A DNA stretch of 10,137 bases from NCBI GenBank assembly GCA_964457405.1, contig CAYWEP010000041.1:1-10137 (forward strand), given 5' to 3'. This stretch comes from CAYWEP01 sp964457405 (lineage in GTDB: Bacteria > Patescibacteriota > Microgenomatia > Levybacterales > UBA12049). Position numbers and translations under genes: made by a program. Of the stretch, positions 1-4,689 are shown piece by piece; the first letter of the stretch is position 1, and each line of letters starts with the position of its first letter. Below the pieces are notes generated by a model, which saw only the letters and a list, made by a program, of their open reading frames with translations, had not been told where the DNA came from and ran no database searches.

Positions 1-30
1 GCAATAAAAGCAAAAGAAACAGGTAAGTAA
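1..30 (+). CDS. rpsM: C-terminal end of probable 30S ribosomal protein S13 (partial)
   Basis: The first ten codons read AIKAKETGK and then TAA, an open frame cut by the window edge. A short Lys-rich basic tail directly ahead of rpsK is what rpsM supplies in the conserved S13-S11-S4-alpha gene order. S13 sits in the head of the small subunit and its basic tail reaches toward the P-site tRNA. The identification rests on position and composition alone, since no conserved S13 core lies inside the window. Confidence 0.5.
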   Translation, partial: AIKAKETGK

Positions 31-35
31 TATTT

Positions 36-428
36 ATGAGAGCAATGAAAACAAACGGTGCAAAGAAGAAAACAACCTCAGCAACACCCCATGGGAGGGT
101 ATATATTACCGCAACCTTCAACAATACTCTTGTCACGATAACAAACGAAAAAGGAGATACGGTTTCATGGAGCTCATCCGGCTCGCGTGGATTTAAAGGG
201 ACGAGAAAATCTACTCCTTACGCTGCGACACTTGCGGTTGAGGCAGCAGTAAAGCGTGCGATTGAGCAGGGCATGAAAACAGCTGATATATATATTAAAG
301 GACCGGGAAGCGGTCGGGATTCATCGCTTCGGGCGATTAAAAGCGGTGGGATATCAATAGCGTCAATTGCGGACGTCACACCGATCCCGCACAACGGACC
401 TCGGCCAAAGAGCAAGAGGAGGGTGTAA
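36..428 (+). CDS. rpsK: 30S ribosomal protein S11
   Basis: This encodes S11, a protein of the small-subunit platform that lines the mRNA exit region near the 3' end of 16S rRNA. At 130 residues it has normal family length. The recognisable blocks are HGRVYITATFNNTLVTITN (about residues 19-37), the GFKGTRKSTPYAA block (about 52-64), the IKGPGSGRDSSLRA loop (about 87-100) and the basic tail VTPIPHNGPRPKSKRRV. The usual NGCRPPKKRRV tail has Pro in place of Cys here. Start: ATG at 36 is used, five bases after the upstream stop; an in-frame ATG at 45 is possible and would drop three residues. No strong SD precedes it, so translation may be coupled to the upstream gene. The stop overlaps the rpsD start by one base. 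Confidence 0.97.
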   Translation: MRAMKTNGAKKKTTSATPHGRVYITATFNNTLVTITNEKGDTVSWSSSGSRGFKGTRKSTPYAATLAVEAAVKRAIEQGMKTADIYIKGPGSGRDSSLRAIKSGGISIASIADVTPIPHNGPRPKSKRRV

Positions 429-1030
429 TGGCTAGGTATACTGGACCAAAACATAAATTAGCACGAAGAGAAGGGGTTAATATCCTCGATAAAACCACAG
501 GAACGCTCCAAAGGCGGCTGAATGTACCGCCCGGCGTTCACGGGAAGAAGATGAGAAGGAGACTTTCAGAGTTTGGTCAACAGCTTCGGGAAAAACAAAA
601 GGCAAAAGCCACCTATGGAGTTTTGGAAAAGCAGTTCAGCCGGTTGGTGAAGATAGTGGGGCGACAAAAAGGAGATACGGCAGAGATGCTCCTTTCTCTT
701 TTGGAGACCCGGCTTGACAGCCTTGTCTATCGGTTGGGTTTCGCCAAGACTCGCTTTATGGCACGCCAGTTTGTGTCACACGGTCATGTAAAAGTAAACG
801 GTAAGAAAATGACAATTCCTTCCTACCAAGTAAAAGAAAATGATATTATCAGTATCTCAGACAAGATTCAGAGAAATCCCGACGTTGCAGCGCTTTTGAA
901 AGAAAAGCTTGATTTGCTGCCGTTTCTTGAAAGACAGGGAACACAGGGAAAGCTCACCCGTATGCCAAAACGGGAGGATATAGAAGTTCTATTCAATATT
1001 CAACAAATTATTGAATATTACTCTCGTTAA
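428..1030 (+). CDS. rpsD: 30S ribosomal protein S4
   Basis: S4 is a primary 16S rRNA-binding protein that nucleates assembly of the small-subunit body and helps hold decoding fidelity; in many bacteria it also represses its own operon. The protein has 200 residues, a usual length. The N-terminus MARYTGPKHKLARREGVNI is typical. The zinc-binding cysteines found in some S4 proteins are absent, so this is the Cys-free form. The S4 RNA-binding domain covers about residues 92-155 (RLDSLVYRLGFAKTRFMARQ, then SHGHVKVNGK). The start is firm: a GGAGG SD at 418-422 lies five bases before the ATG, which overlaps the rpsK stop (TAATG). The last codons contain a 9-bp inverted repeat and a probable promoter for rpoA. 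Confidence 0.97.
   Translation: MARYTGPKHKLARREGVNILDKTTGTLQRRLNVPPGVHGKKMRRRLSEFGQQLREKQKAKATYGVLEKQFSRLVKIVGRQKGDTAEMLLSLLETRLDSLVYRLGFAKTRFMARQFVSHGHVKVNGKKMTIPSYQVKENDIISISDKIQRNPDVAALLKEKLDLLPFLERQGTQGKLTRMPKREDIEVLFNIQQIIEYYSR
995..1019. repeat. 9-bp perfect inverted repeat at the end of rpsD
   Basis: AATATTCAA at 995-1003 is mirrored by TTGAATATT at 1011-1019, with a 7-base loop between them. It lies within the last codons of rpsD, and its right arm contains the TTGAAT proposed as the -35 box for rpoA. No T-tract follows, so a terminator is unlikely. It could be an operator, an mRNA hairpin, or chance in AT-rich coding DNA. Confidence 0.4.
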
Positions 1031-1039
1031 TGGTACAAT
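1011..1039 (+). promoter_or_regulatory. Probable internal promoter for rpoA
   Basis: TTGAAT (1011-1016) and TACAAT (1034-1039) are separated by 17 bases, and the -10 carries an upstream TGG, an extended -10 feature. Initiation would fall near 1046, about eight bases before the rpoA ATG. It would allow RNA polymerase alpha and the genes downstream to be made independently of the upstream ribosomal genes. It is inferred from sequence alone. Confidence 0.5.
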
Positions 1040-1053
1040 CAGGATCTTAAGTA

Positions 1054-1977
1054 ATGAAGGATTTGAGTTTTAAAGTTAAAGAGATTACCTTGGTGCCTGA
1101 CTATGGCGAGTTCGCTATAGAGCCGCTCGAGCCAGGATATGGGTATACAATCGGTAATGCGCTTCGTCGTGTTCTCTACAGTTCAATTCCCGGCGCAGCA
1201 GTCACATCAGTCAAGATTACAGGCGTTAAACATAAATTTTCCACAATTCCCGGGCTGAAAGAGAACGTCGTTGATCTCCTTTTAAATATTAAGCAACTTA
1301 ACCTCAGACTCGCAGAAAGTAAAGCAAATGCTACTGTCAAGCTTTCAGTAAAAGGATCAAAAGATATTACGGCAGCTGACTTGGAATTACCGGATGGTGT
1401 GGAAATCGTCAATAGAGATCAGTACCTTGGATCCCTCTCCGGGAACAAAGCCAAGCTCGATATGGAGCTTACTGTTGAGCGGGGCTTTGAGTATTCATTG
1501 GCTGAGGACAGAAGAACAGCGACGCTTGGCGTTATCCCAACAGATGCAATCTTTACACCAATCAAGCGGGTAAACTATTCTGTTGAAGCAACCCGTGTCG
1601 GACGGCAGACAAATCTTGATAAACTGGTTTTAAAGGTTTGGACCAACGGAACAGTAAACCCCCGCGTCGCACTTGACCAGGCAGCGCAAATTTTAGCTTC
1701 TTCGTTCCTCCAGGTATATCAACCGAAAGAATCAGGTGTTTCAGAGAGCACAAGTACAACACCGTCAGTCCCGGAGACACTCCTTAATGTAACTGTTGAT
1801 GAGCTTGATTTACCAACACGCATTTACAACAGCCTTCGCAATGGCGGCATAGAAACAGTCGGCCAATTGCTAAAGACTCCAAAGAAGGACTTAATATCAA
1901 TGCGCAATATGGGAGGGAAATCCATCTCAGTCATAGAGGAGAAACTACAAGAGCGGGGAATATCACTGTCTGTTTAA
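1054..1977 (+). CDS. rpoA: DNA-directed RNA polymerase subunit alpha
   Basis: The alpha subunit dimerises to start RNA polymerase assembly, and its C-terminal domain contacts UP elements and activators. The protein has 307 residues, near the usual length. The N-terminal domain spans about residues 1-225, with GYGYTIGNALRRVLYSSIPG (about 28-47) as the conserved dimerisation and beta-binding region. A Ser/Thr/Pro-rich linker (about 225-240) leads to the C-terminal domain (about 245-307). There, by comparison with E. coli alpha, the DNA-contacting Arg (R256), Asn (N259) and the NMGGKS turn are kept, so UP-element reading is plausible. An AGGA at 1041-1044 lies nine bases before the ATG and would serve read-through transcripts. 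Gene order and all motifs make this secure. Confidence 0.98.
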   Translation: MKDLSFKVKEITLVPDYGEFAIEPLEPGYGYTIGNALRRVLYSSIPGAAVTSVKITGVKHKFSTIPGLKENVVDLLLNIKQLNLRLAESKANATVKLSVKGSKDITAADLELPDGVEIVNRDQYLGSLSGNKAKLDMELTVERGFEYSLAEDRRTATLGVIPTDAIFTPIKRVNYSVEATRVGRQTNLDKLVLKVWTNGTVNPRVALDQAAQILASSFLQVYQPKESGVSESTSTTPSVPETLLNVTVDELDLPTRIYNSLRNGGIETVGQLLKTPKKDLISMRNMGGKSISVIEEKLQERGISLSV

Positions 1978-1981
1978 TCGA

Positions 1982-2060
1982 TAAGATATTAGGATACTAA
2001 GATATTAAGAGAAACTTCTTACTATGTGCTTAATATCTTAATTACTTAATATCTTTTTTT
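1982..2060 (+). repeat. 8-bp tandem repeats in two inverted arms with a T-tract; possible terminator or attenuator
   Basis: The left arm is four 8-mers: TAAGATAT (1982-1989), TAGGATAC, TAAGATAT, TAAGAGAA (to 2013). After a 15-base spacer, the right arm is CTTAATAT (2029-2036), CTTAATTA, CTTAATAT and CTTTTTTT (to 2060). The arms are reverse complements in large part. A 12-bp perfect stem forms between 1998-2009 and 2029-2040, and a further stem between 1983-1993 and 2045-2055. Seven T's (2054-2060) end two bases before the rplQ ATG. Stem plus T-run resembles an intrinsic terminator, though the stem is AT-rich. It also occupies the place where an SD for rplQ would be. Confidence 0.8.
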
Positions 2061-2062
2061 AT

Positions 2063-2599
2063 ATGAGGAAGCAAGTATTTGGTCGACAATTCAAAAGAGA
2101 TATAAATGAGCGCAAGGCCTTATTTAAGGGCTTAGCGTCTTCTTTGGTGCTGCATGAGCGAATCACAACAACAGAAGAAAAAGCAAAAGCGATTAAAGGA
2201 CACGTTGAGAAACTCGTCACTAAAGCAAAAAGAACGGATCTTCGACATGCCCAAAGCCTTCTTGAGCCGTATTTAACAATTGAGGCGGTTGAGAAGGTAC
2301 TTCATGACATAGCACCCCGATTTGCCAATAGGCCGGGTGGCTATACGAGAATTATGCGCGTTGGAAGACGTTTCAATGATAATGCGCAAATGGTTTTTAT
2401 CGAGTGGGTGGAAAAAAGTTCAAAGTTAAAAGTTCAAAATGCAAAGTTAGATGCCAAAGATAAAGGAGAAACAGTGAGTGCGGATGCGGCAGTGGCAGCG
2501 GCTCTACATGGGGGAAAAGAGGAGAAAGTTACAAAGAAACAGAGTGGAAAAGTTGCAAAGAAAGAAACAAAAAAGACCGCGAAAAAGGAGCATAAATAA
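2063..2599 (+). CDS. rplQ: 50S ribosomal protein L17 with a long C-terminal extension
   Basis: L17 binds 23S rRNA near the peptide exit of the large subunit. The conserved core is about residues 1-118: RKQVFGRQFKRDINERKALF, then LASSLVLHERITTTEEKAKA, and RPGGYTRIMRVGRRFNDNAQ near the core end. The protein has 178 residues against roughly 115-130 for many L17s. The extra 60 residues begin exactly where a 7-bp DNA repeat is translated (KSSKLKVQNAKLDAK), continue through an Ala-rich stretch (SADAAVAAALHGG) and end in a Lys-rich tail. The tail is probably disordered and RNA-binding; that is inference. ATG at 2063 is the only sensible start, but no SD precedes it, only the T-tract of the upstream repeat. 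Confidence 0.96.
   Translation: MRKQVFGRQFKRDINERKALFKGLASSLVLHERITTTEEKAKAIKGHVEKLVTKAKRTDLRHAQSLLEPYLTIEAVEKVLHDIAPRFANRPGGYTRIMRVGRRFNDNAQMVFIEWVEKSSKLKVQNAKLDAKDKGETVSADAAVAAALHGGKEEKVTKKQSGKVAKKETKKTAKKEHK
2415..2449 (+). repeat. Five 7-bp tandem repeats translated inside rplQ
   Basis: Five 7-mers run head to tail: AAAGTTC, AAAGTTA, AAAGTTC, AAAATGC, AAAGTTA. Because seven is not a multiple of three, the same unit is read in all three frames and gives the peptide SSKLKVQNAKL. The array sits at the border between the conserved L17 core and its extension. The core AAGTT resembles the unit of the array between rplM and rpsI. It looks like a short tandem repeat that has expanded in, or inserted into, a tolerant site. 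Confidence 0.75.
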
Positions 2600-3033
2600 T
2601 GCAACATATGACACAGGCGACAAAAGCAGCAGACATCAAAAGAGAATGGCATCTTGTTGATGTGAAGGGTAAGACATTGGGAAGAGTAGGAACAGAGATT
2701 GCAAGACTCTTAATGGGGAAAGCAAAACCATACTTTGTCAGACATCTTGACTGTGGGGATTATGTCGTCATCATTAATGCAAAAGACGTTTCAGTTACGG
2801 GGAAAAAAGAAGGAAAAAAAATCTACTACCGCCACTCAGGCTACCCAGGTGGTTTGAAAGCAGAGTCACTTCGGGATCTGCGTGAGCGAAAACCAGAAGA
2901 TATTATGTACCATGCTGTTAAAGGCATGCTGCCGCAGAACAGACTGCGTGATAAAATGCTGGAACGATTAAAAGTATTTGCTGGCGCAGAGCATACCTAT
3001 GAGGATAAATTTAAGATAAGTCCTAAGTCTTAA
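2599..3033 (+). CDS. rplM: 50S ribosomal protein L13
   Basis: L13 is an early-assembly 23S rRNA-binding protein of the large subunit. It has 144 residues, the normal size. Diagnostic blocks are REWHLVDVKGKTLGRVGTEI (about 14-33), the GDYVVIINAKDVSVTGKK block (about 52-69), YYRHSGYPGGLK (about 74-85) and the MLPQNRLRDKMLERLKVFAG region (about 112-131). Start: an AAGGAG SD at 2585-2590 is eight bases before ATG 2599, which overlaps the rplQ stop by one base; the later ATG at 2608 would be badly spaced. The last codons (SPKS and the TAA stop) lie inside a 7-bp repeat array, so the C-terminus is partly supplied by repeat DNA. Confidence 0.97.
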   Translation: MQHMTQATKAADIKREWHLVDVKGKTLGRVGTEIARLLMGKAKPYFVRHLDCGDYVVIINAKDVSVTGKKEGKKIYYRHSGYPGGLKAESLRDLRERKPEDIMYHAVKGMLPQNRLRDKMLERLKVFAGAEHTYEDKFKISPKS

Positions 3034-3086
3034 GTGCTAAGTCCTAAGTCAACTTACTTAGGACTCATAACTTATAACTTTTGACT
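3018..3086 (+). repeat. 7-bp tandem repeats in two inverted arms between rplM and rpsI
   Basis: The left arm is AAGTCCT (3018-3024), AAGTCTT, AAGTGCT, AAGTCCT and a partial AAGTC to 3050. The right arm, 3052-3086, is five 7-mers all ending in ACT: ACTTACT, TAGGACT, CATAACT, TATAACT, TTTGACT. The right arm is largely the reverse complement of the left. A 10-bp perfect hairpin forms between 3040-3049 and 3056-3065 with a 6-base loop. The array provides the rplM stop codon and ends at the rpsI SD (GAGG, 3087-3090). No long T-tract follows, so it need not terminate transcription; it may pace, pause or stabilise mRNA. Confidence 0.8.
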
Positions 3087-3098
3087 GAGGAAATAATA

Positions 3099-3587
3099 AT
3101 GGCTGAAAAGAACGTAGAAAAAATAAATAACGACAAACAAATTAAAACACAGAAAAGAGACTTTGTCTTTGCAGTCGGTAGGCGGCGGGAAGCGGTCGCG
3201 CGTGTCAGATTATATACGACCGTGGAAGACGGGATGGTATGGAAAGGTGTAGCCGTCAAAAAAGGCGAGATTCTTGTTAATAAAAAGCCAATTTCAGAAT
3301 ACTTCAAAGGCGAGACAGCGCGAAACATCTACTCAGAGCCACTCCGCGTTTCGAATGCACAGAACAAATATACCTTTACTATCCAGGTTGATGGCGGTGG
3401 TCCTCAAGGACAACTACAAGCTGTTGTACATGGCATTTCCAATGCCTTAAGCGCCGTTGATCGCGATCAATACAGACCTACTCTTAAGAAAAAAGGCTTC
3501 CTCACCCGCGATGCCCGTACCAGACAACGACGAAAAGTTGGCATGGGTGGCAAATCCCGCCGCGAAAAGCAATCTCCAAAGCGGTAA
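3099..3587 (+). CDS. rpsI: 30S ribosomal protein S9 with an N-terminal extension
   Basis: S9 lies in the small-subunit head; its C-terminal tail reaches the P-site tRNA anticodon stem. With the ATG at 3099 the protein has 162 residues, against about 130 typical. The first 25 or so are a charged extension. The core begins at FVFAVGRRREAVARVRLY (about 28-45), followed by a slightly enlarged loop (VEDGMVWKGVAVKKGE), then VDGGGPQGQLQAVVHGISNA and a basic end RKVGMGGKSRREKQSPKR. The terminal Lys-Arg expected of S9 is present. GAGG at 3087-3090 is eight bases before the ATG and supports this start over the in-frame TTG at 3081. This is the last gene of the operon seen here; its stop lies five bases from the end of a convergent small gene. 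Confidence 0.96.
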   Translation: MAEKNVEKINNDKQIKTQKRDFVFAVGRRREAVARVRLYTTVEDGMVWKGVAVKKGEILVNKKPISEYFKGETARNIYSEPLRVSNAQNKYTFTIQVDGGGPQGQLQAVVHGISNALSAVDRDQYRPTLKKKGFLTRDARTRQRRKVGMGGKSRREKQSPKR

Positions 3588-3592
3588 AGTTT

Positions 3593-3730
3593 TTAACGAA
3601 ATCCTGTAGAATGAAACATCAAAGCTTCTTGTAGAATCTCGATCCGCACAATTTCTTTTGCTTTTGTATTATTTTTCTCCCATTTCTTATGCGGCTTGCA
3701 TAGTCCACACGTTGATTTCCGTTTAACCAT
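3593..3730 (-). CDS. Small CGLC-motif protein, 45 residues, function unknown
   Basis: Read on the - strand, ATG at 3730-3728 opens a 45-codon frame to TAA at 3595-3593. The protein starts MVKRKSTCGLCKPHKKWEKN and ends MFHSTGFR; it is basic, with a Cys-x-x-Cys followed by His (CGLCKPH, residues 8-14), suggesting a metal-binding knuckle or redox pair. Support for a real gene: it fills most of the rpsI-nadC gap; the composition is protein-like; and a TATAAT box on the - strand (3744-3739) ends eight bases before the ATG, matching the start geometry of neighbouring genes. Against: it is short and has no SD. I do not recognise a named family. Function is unknown; nucleic-acid binding is a guess from charge and the CxxC motif. 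Confidence 0.55.
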   Translation of the reverse strand: MVKRKSTCGLCKPHKKWEKNNTKAKEIVRIEILQEALMFHSTGFR

Positions 3731-3738
3731 ATGAAGCT

Positions 3739-3768
3739 ATTATATATTTATTGATGCAGATTTGTCGT
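3739..3768 (-). promoter_or_regulatory. Probable promoter for the small CGLC gene
   Basis: On the - strand, ACGACA (3768-3763) and TATAAT (3744-3739) are 18 bases apart. Initiation would be near 3732, about two bases before the ATG, giving a practically leaderless message. The -35 overlaps the first base of the nadC -10 box, so the two promoters are back to back. Confidence 0.45.
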
Positions 3769-3773
3769 ATAAT
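3768..3773 (+). promoter_or_regulatory. Probable -10 box for nadC
   Basis: A perfect TATAAT lies ten bases before the chosen nadC ATG. Initiation near 3780 would leave about four untranslated bases. The region 17 bases upstream (TATTTA) is a poor -35, so the promoter may rely on the -10 and flanking AT-rich DNA. Confidence 0.45.
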
Positions 3774-3783
3774 GGACACGATT

Positions 3784-4623
3784 ATGGACCAGATAGTAAA
3801 AGAGATTATAAAAAAAGCGCTTGAGGAAGACTTGGGAAATGGGGATATTACCACAGAGGCGACTATTCCAAATGATAAGTCCGCAACGGGTGAGTTTTTG
3901 GTGAAGGGCGACGGTGTTATCACTGGGTTAACCGTTGCAGCTGAAGTTTTCAAGCAAGTAGATAAAGAGGTCAAGTTTGAGCTTCTATTTACCGATGGAG
4001 ATCAGGCGAAGAAGGGAGATATAGTTGCGAGGGTATCTGGGAAAGCTCGTTCATTACTGGTTGCTGAAAGAACTGCATTAAATTTTCTTCAGCGCATGAG
4101 CGGGATCGCTACAGCAACAAGAGAGTGTGTTGATGCGATAGCGCACACGAAAGCAAAAATTCTTGATACAAGAAAAACTGCTCCTGGTTTGCGCTTGCTT
4201 GATAAGATGGCGGTAAGAATTGGCGGAGGAGAAAATCACAGAATGGGTCTTTTTGATATGTTTCTTGTTAAAGAAAATCATATTGCTGTTGCCGGATCGA
4301 TAGCAAAAGCGGTTGCAGCATGTTTGGCGTACAAAAAAGCAAACAATCTTGACGCGAAAATAGAGGTAGAGACAGAAAATCTTGATCAGGTAGAAGAGGC
4401 AGTAGCAAGCGGCGTAGACTGGGTCATGTTTGATAATTTTAATGTTTCGGAAATGAAGAAAGCAGTAGAGTTAGTGCATGGTCGCGTAAAAACAGAAGCG
4501 TCTGGTGGTATGCATGTACAAAATGTAAAAGATATTGCAGAGACAGGCGTTGATTATATTTCTGTTGGCGCCCTAACGCATAGCGTGAAGGCGCTTGATA
4601 TCTCTTTTGACATTGCTTTGTAG
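3784..4623 (+). CDS. nadC: Nicotinate-nucleotide pyrophosphorylase (carboxylating), quinolinate phosphoribosyltransferase
   Basis: NadC converts quinolinate and PRPP to nicotinate mononucleotide, CO2 and pyrophosphate, in the cytoplasm, as the entry step from quinolinate to NAD. The 279-residue length fits the family. The N-terminal domain ends near residue 105; the barrel domain follows. Known active-site residues are present: R96 in ERTALN, ILDTRKTAPGLR (126-137, with R130 and K131), GGGENHRMG (H152, R153) and FLVKENH (K163). A late motif, EASGGM, is also kept. These point to quinolinate rather than nicotinate as substrate. ATG 3784 was chosen because a TATAAT at 3768-3773 lies just before it; in-frame starts at 3751, 3754 and 3772 would lie upstream of or overlap that box. 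It probably has its own promoter. Confidence 0.95.
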   Translation: MDQIVKEIIKKALEEDLGNGDITTEATIPNDKSATGEFLVKGDGVITGLTVAAEVFKQVDKEVKFELLFTDGDQAKKGDIVARVSGKARSLLVAERTALNFLQRMSGIATATRECVDAIAHTKAKILDTRKTAPGLRLLDKMAVRIGGGENHRMGLFDMFLVKENHIAVAGSIAKAVAACLAYKKANNLDAKIEVETENLDQVEEAVASGVDWVMFDNFNVSEMKKAVELVHGRVKTEASGGMHVQNVKDIAETGVDYISVGALTHSVKALDISFDIAL

Positions 4624-4671
4624 ATGTTTTCGTCTTTTACTCTTTGAGCTTTTCCTTTTTTTGAAATACGT

Positions 4672-4677
4672 TATGCT
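4672..4677 (+). promoter_or_regulatory. Weak -10-like box for the serine hydrolase gene
   Basis: TATGCT lies twelve bases before the ATG at 4690, in a T-rich 66-base gap. No -35 with normal spacing is seen. It is listed because its position matches the pattern of neighbouring genes; alone it is weak. The gap has no clear hairpin that could end nadC transcription. Confidence 0.3.
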
Positions 4678-4689
4678 CTTTTTAAGTTT

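Noticed and set aside
2478..2660. 60-codon + strand frame across the rplQ/rplM junction
   Set aside because: It is an out-of-frame shadow of the Lys-rich rplQ tail; both real genes are well supported and the peptide has low-complexity Arg/Lys bias.
3081..3098. TTG start for rpsI at 3081
   Set aside because: It lies in the repeat array and upstream of the GAGG site, which is correctly spaced for ATG 3099.
3751..3783. Longer nadC from the in-frame starts at 3751, 3754 or 3772
   Set aside because: These lie upstream of or overlap the perfect TATAAT at 3768-3773, and the added residues do not resemble NadC N-termini. ATG 3784 is preferred.
4624..4689. Terminator between nadC and the hydrolase gene
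   Set aside because: The gap is T-rich (seven T's before 4662) but no GC-containing stem precedes the T-run.
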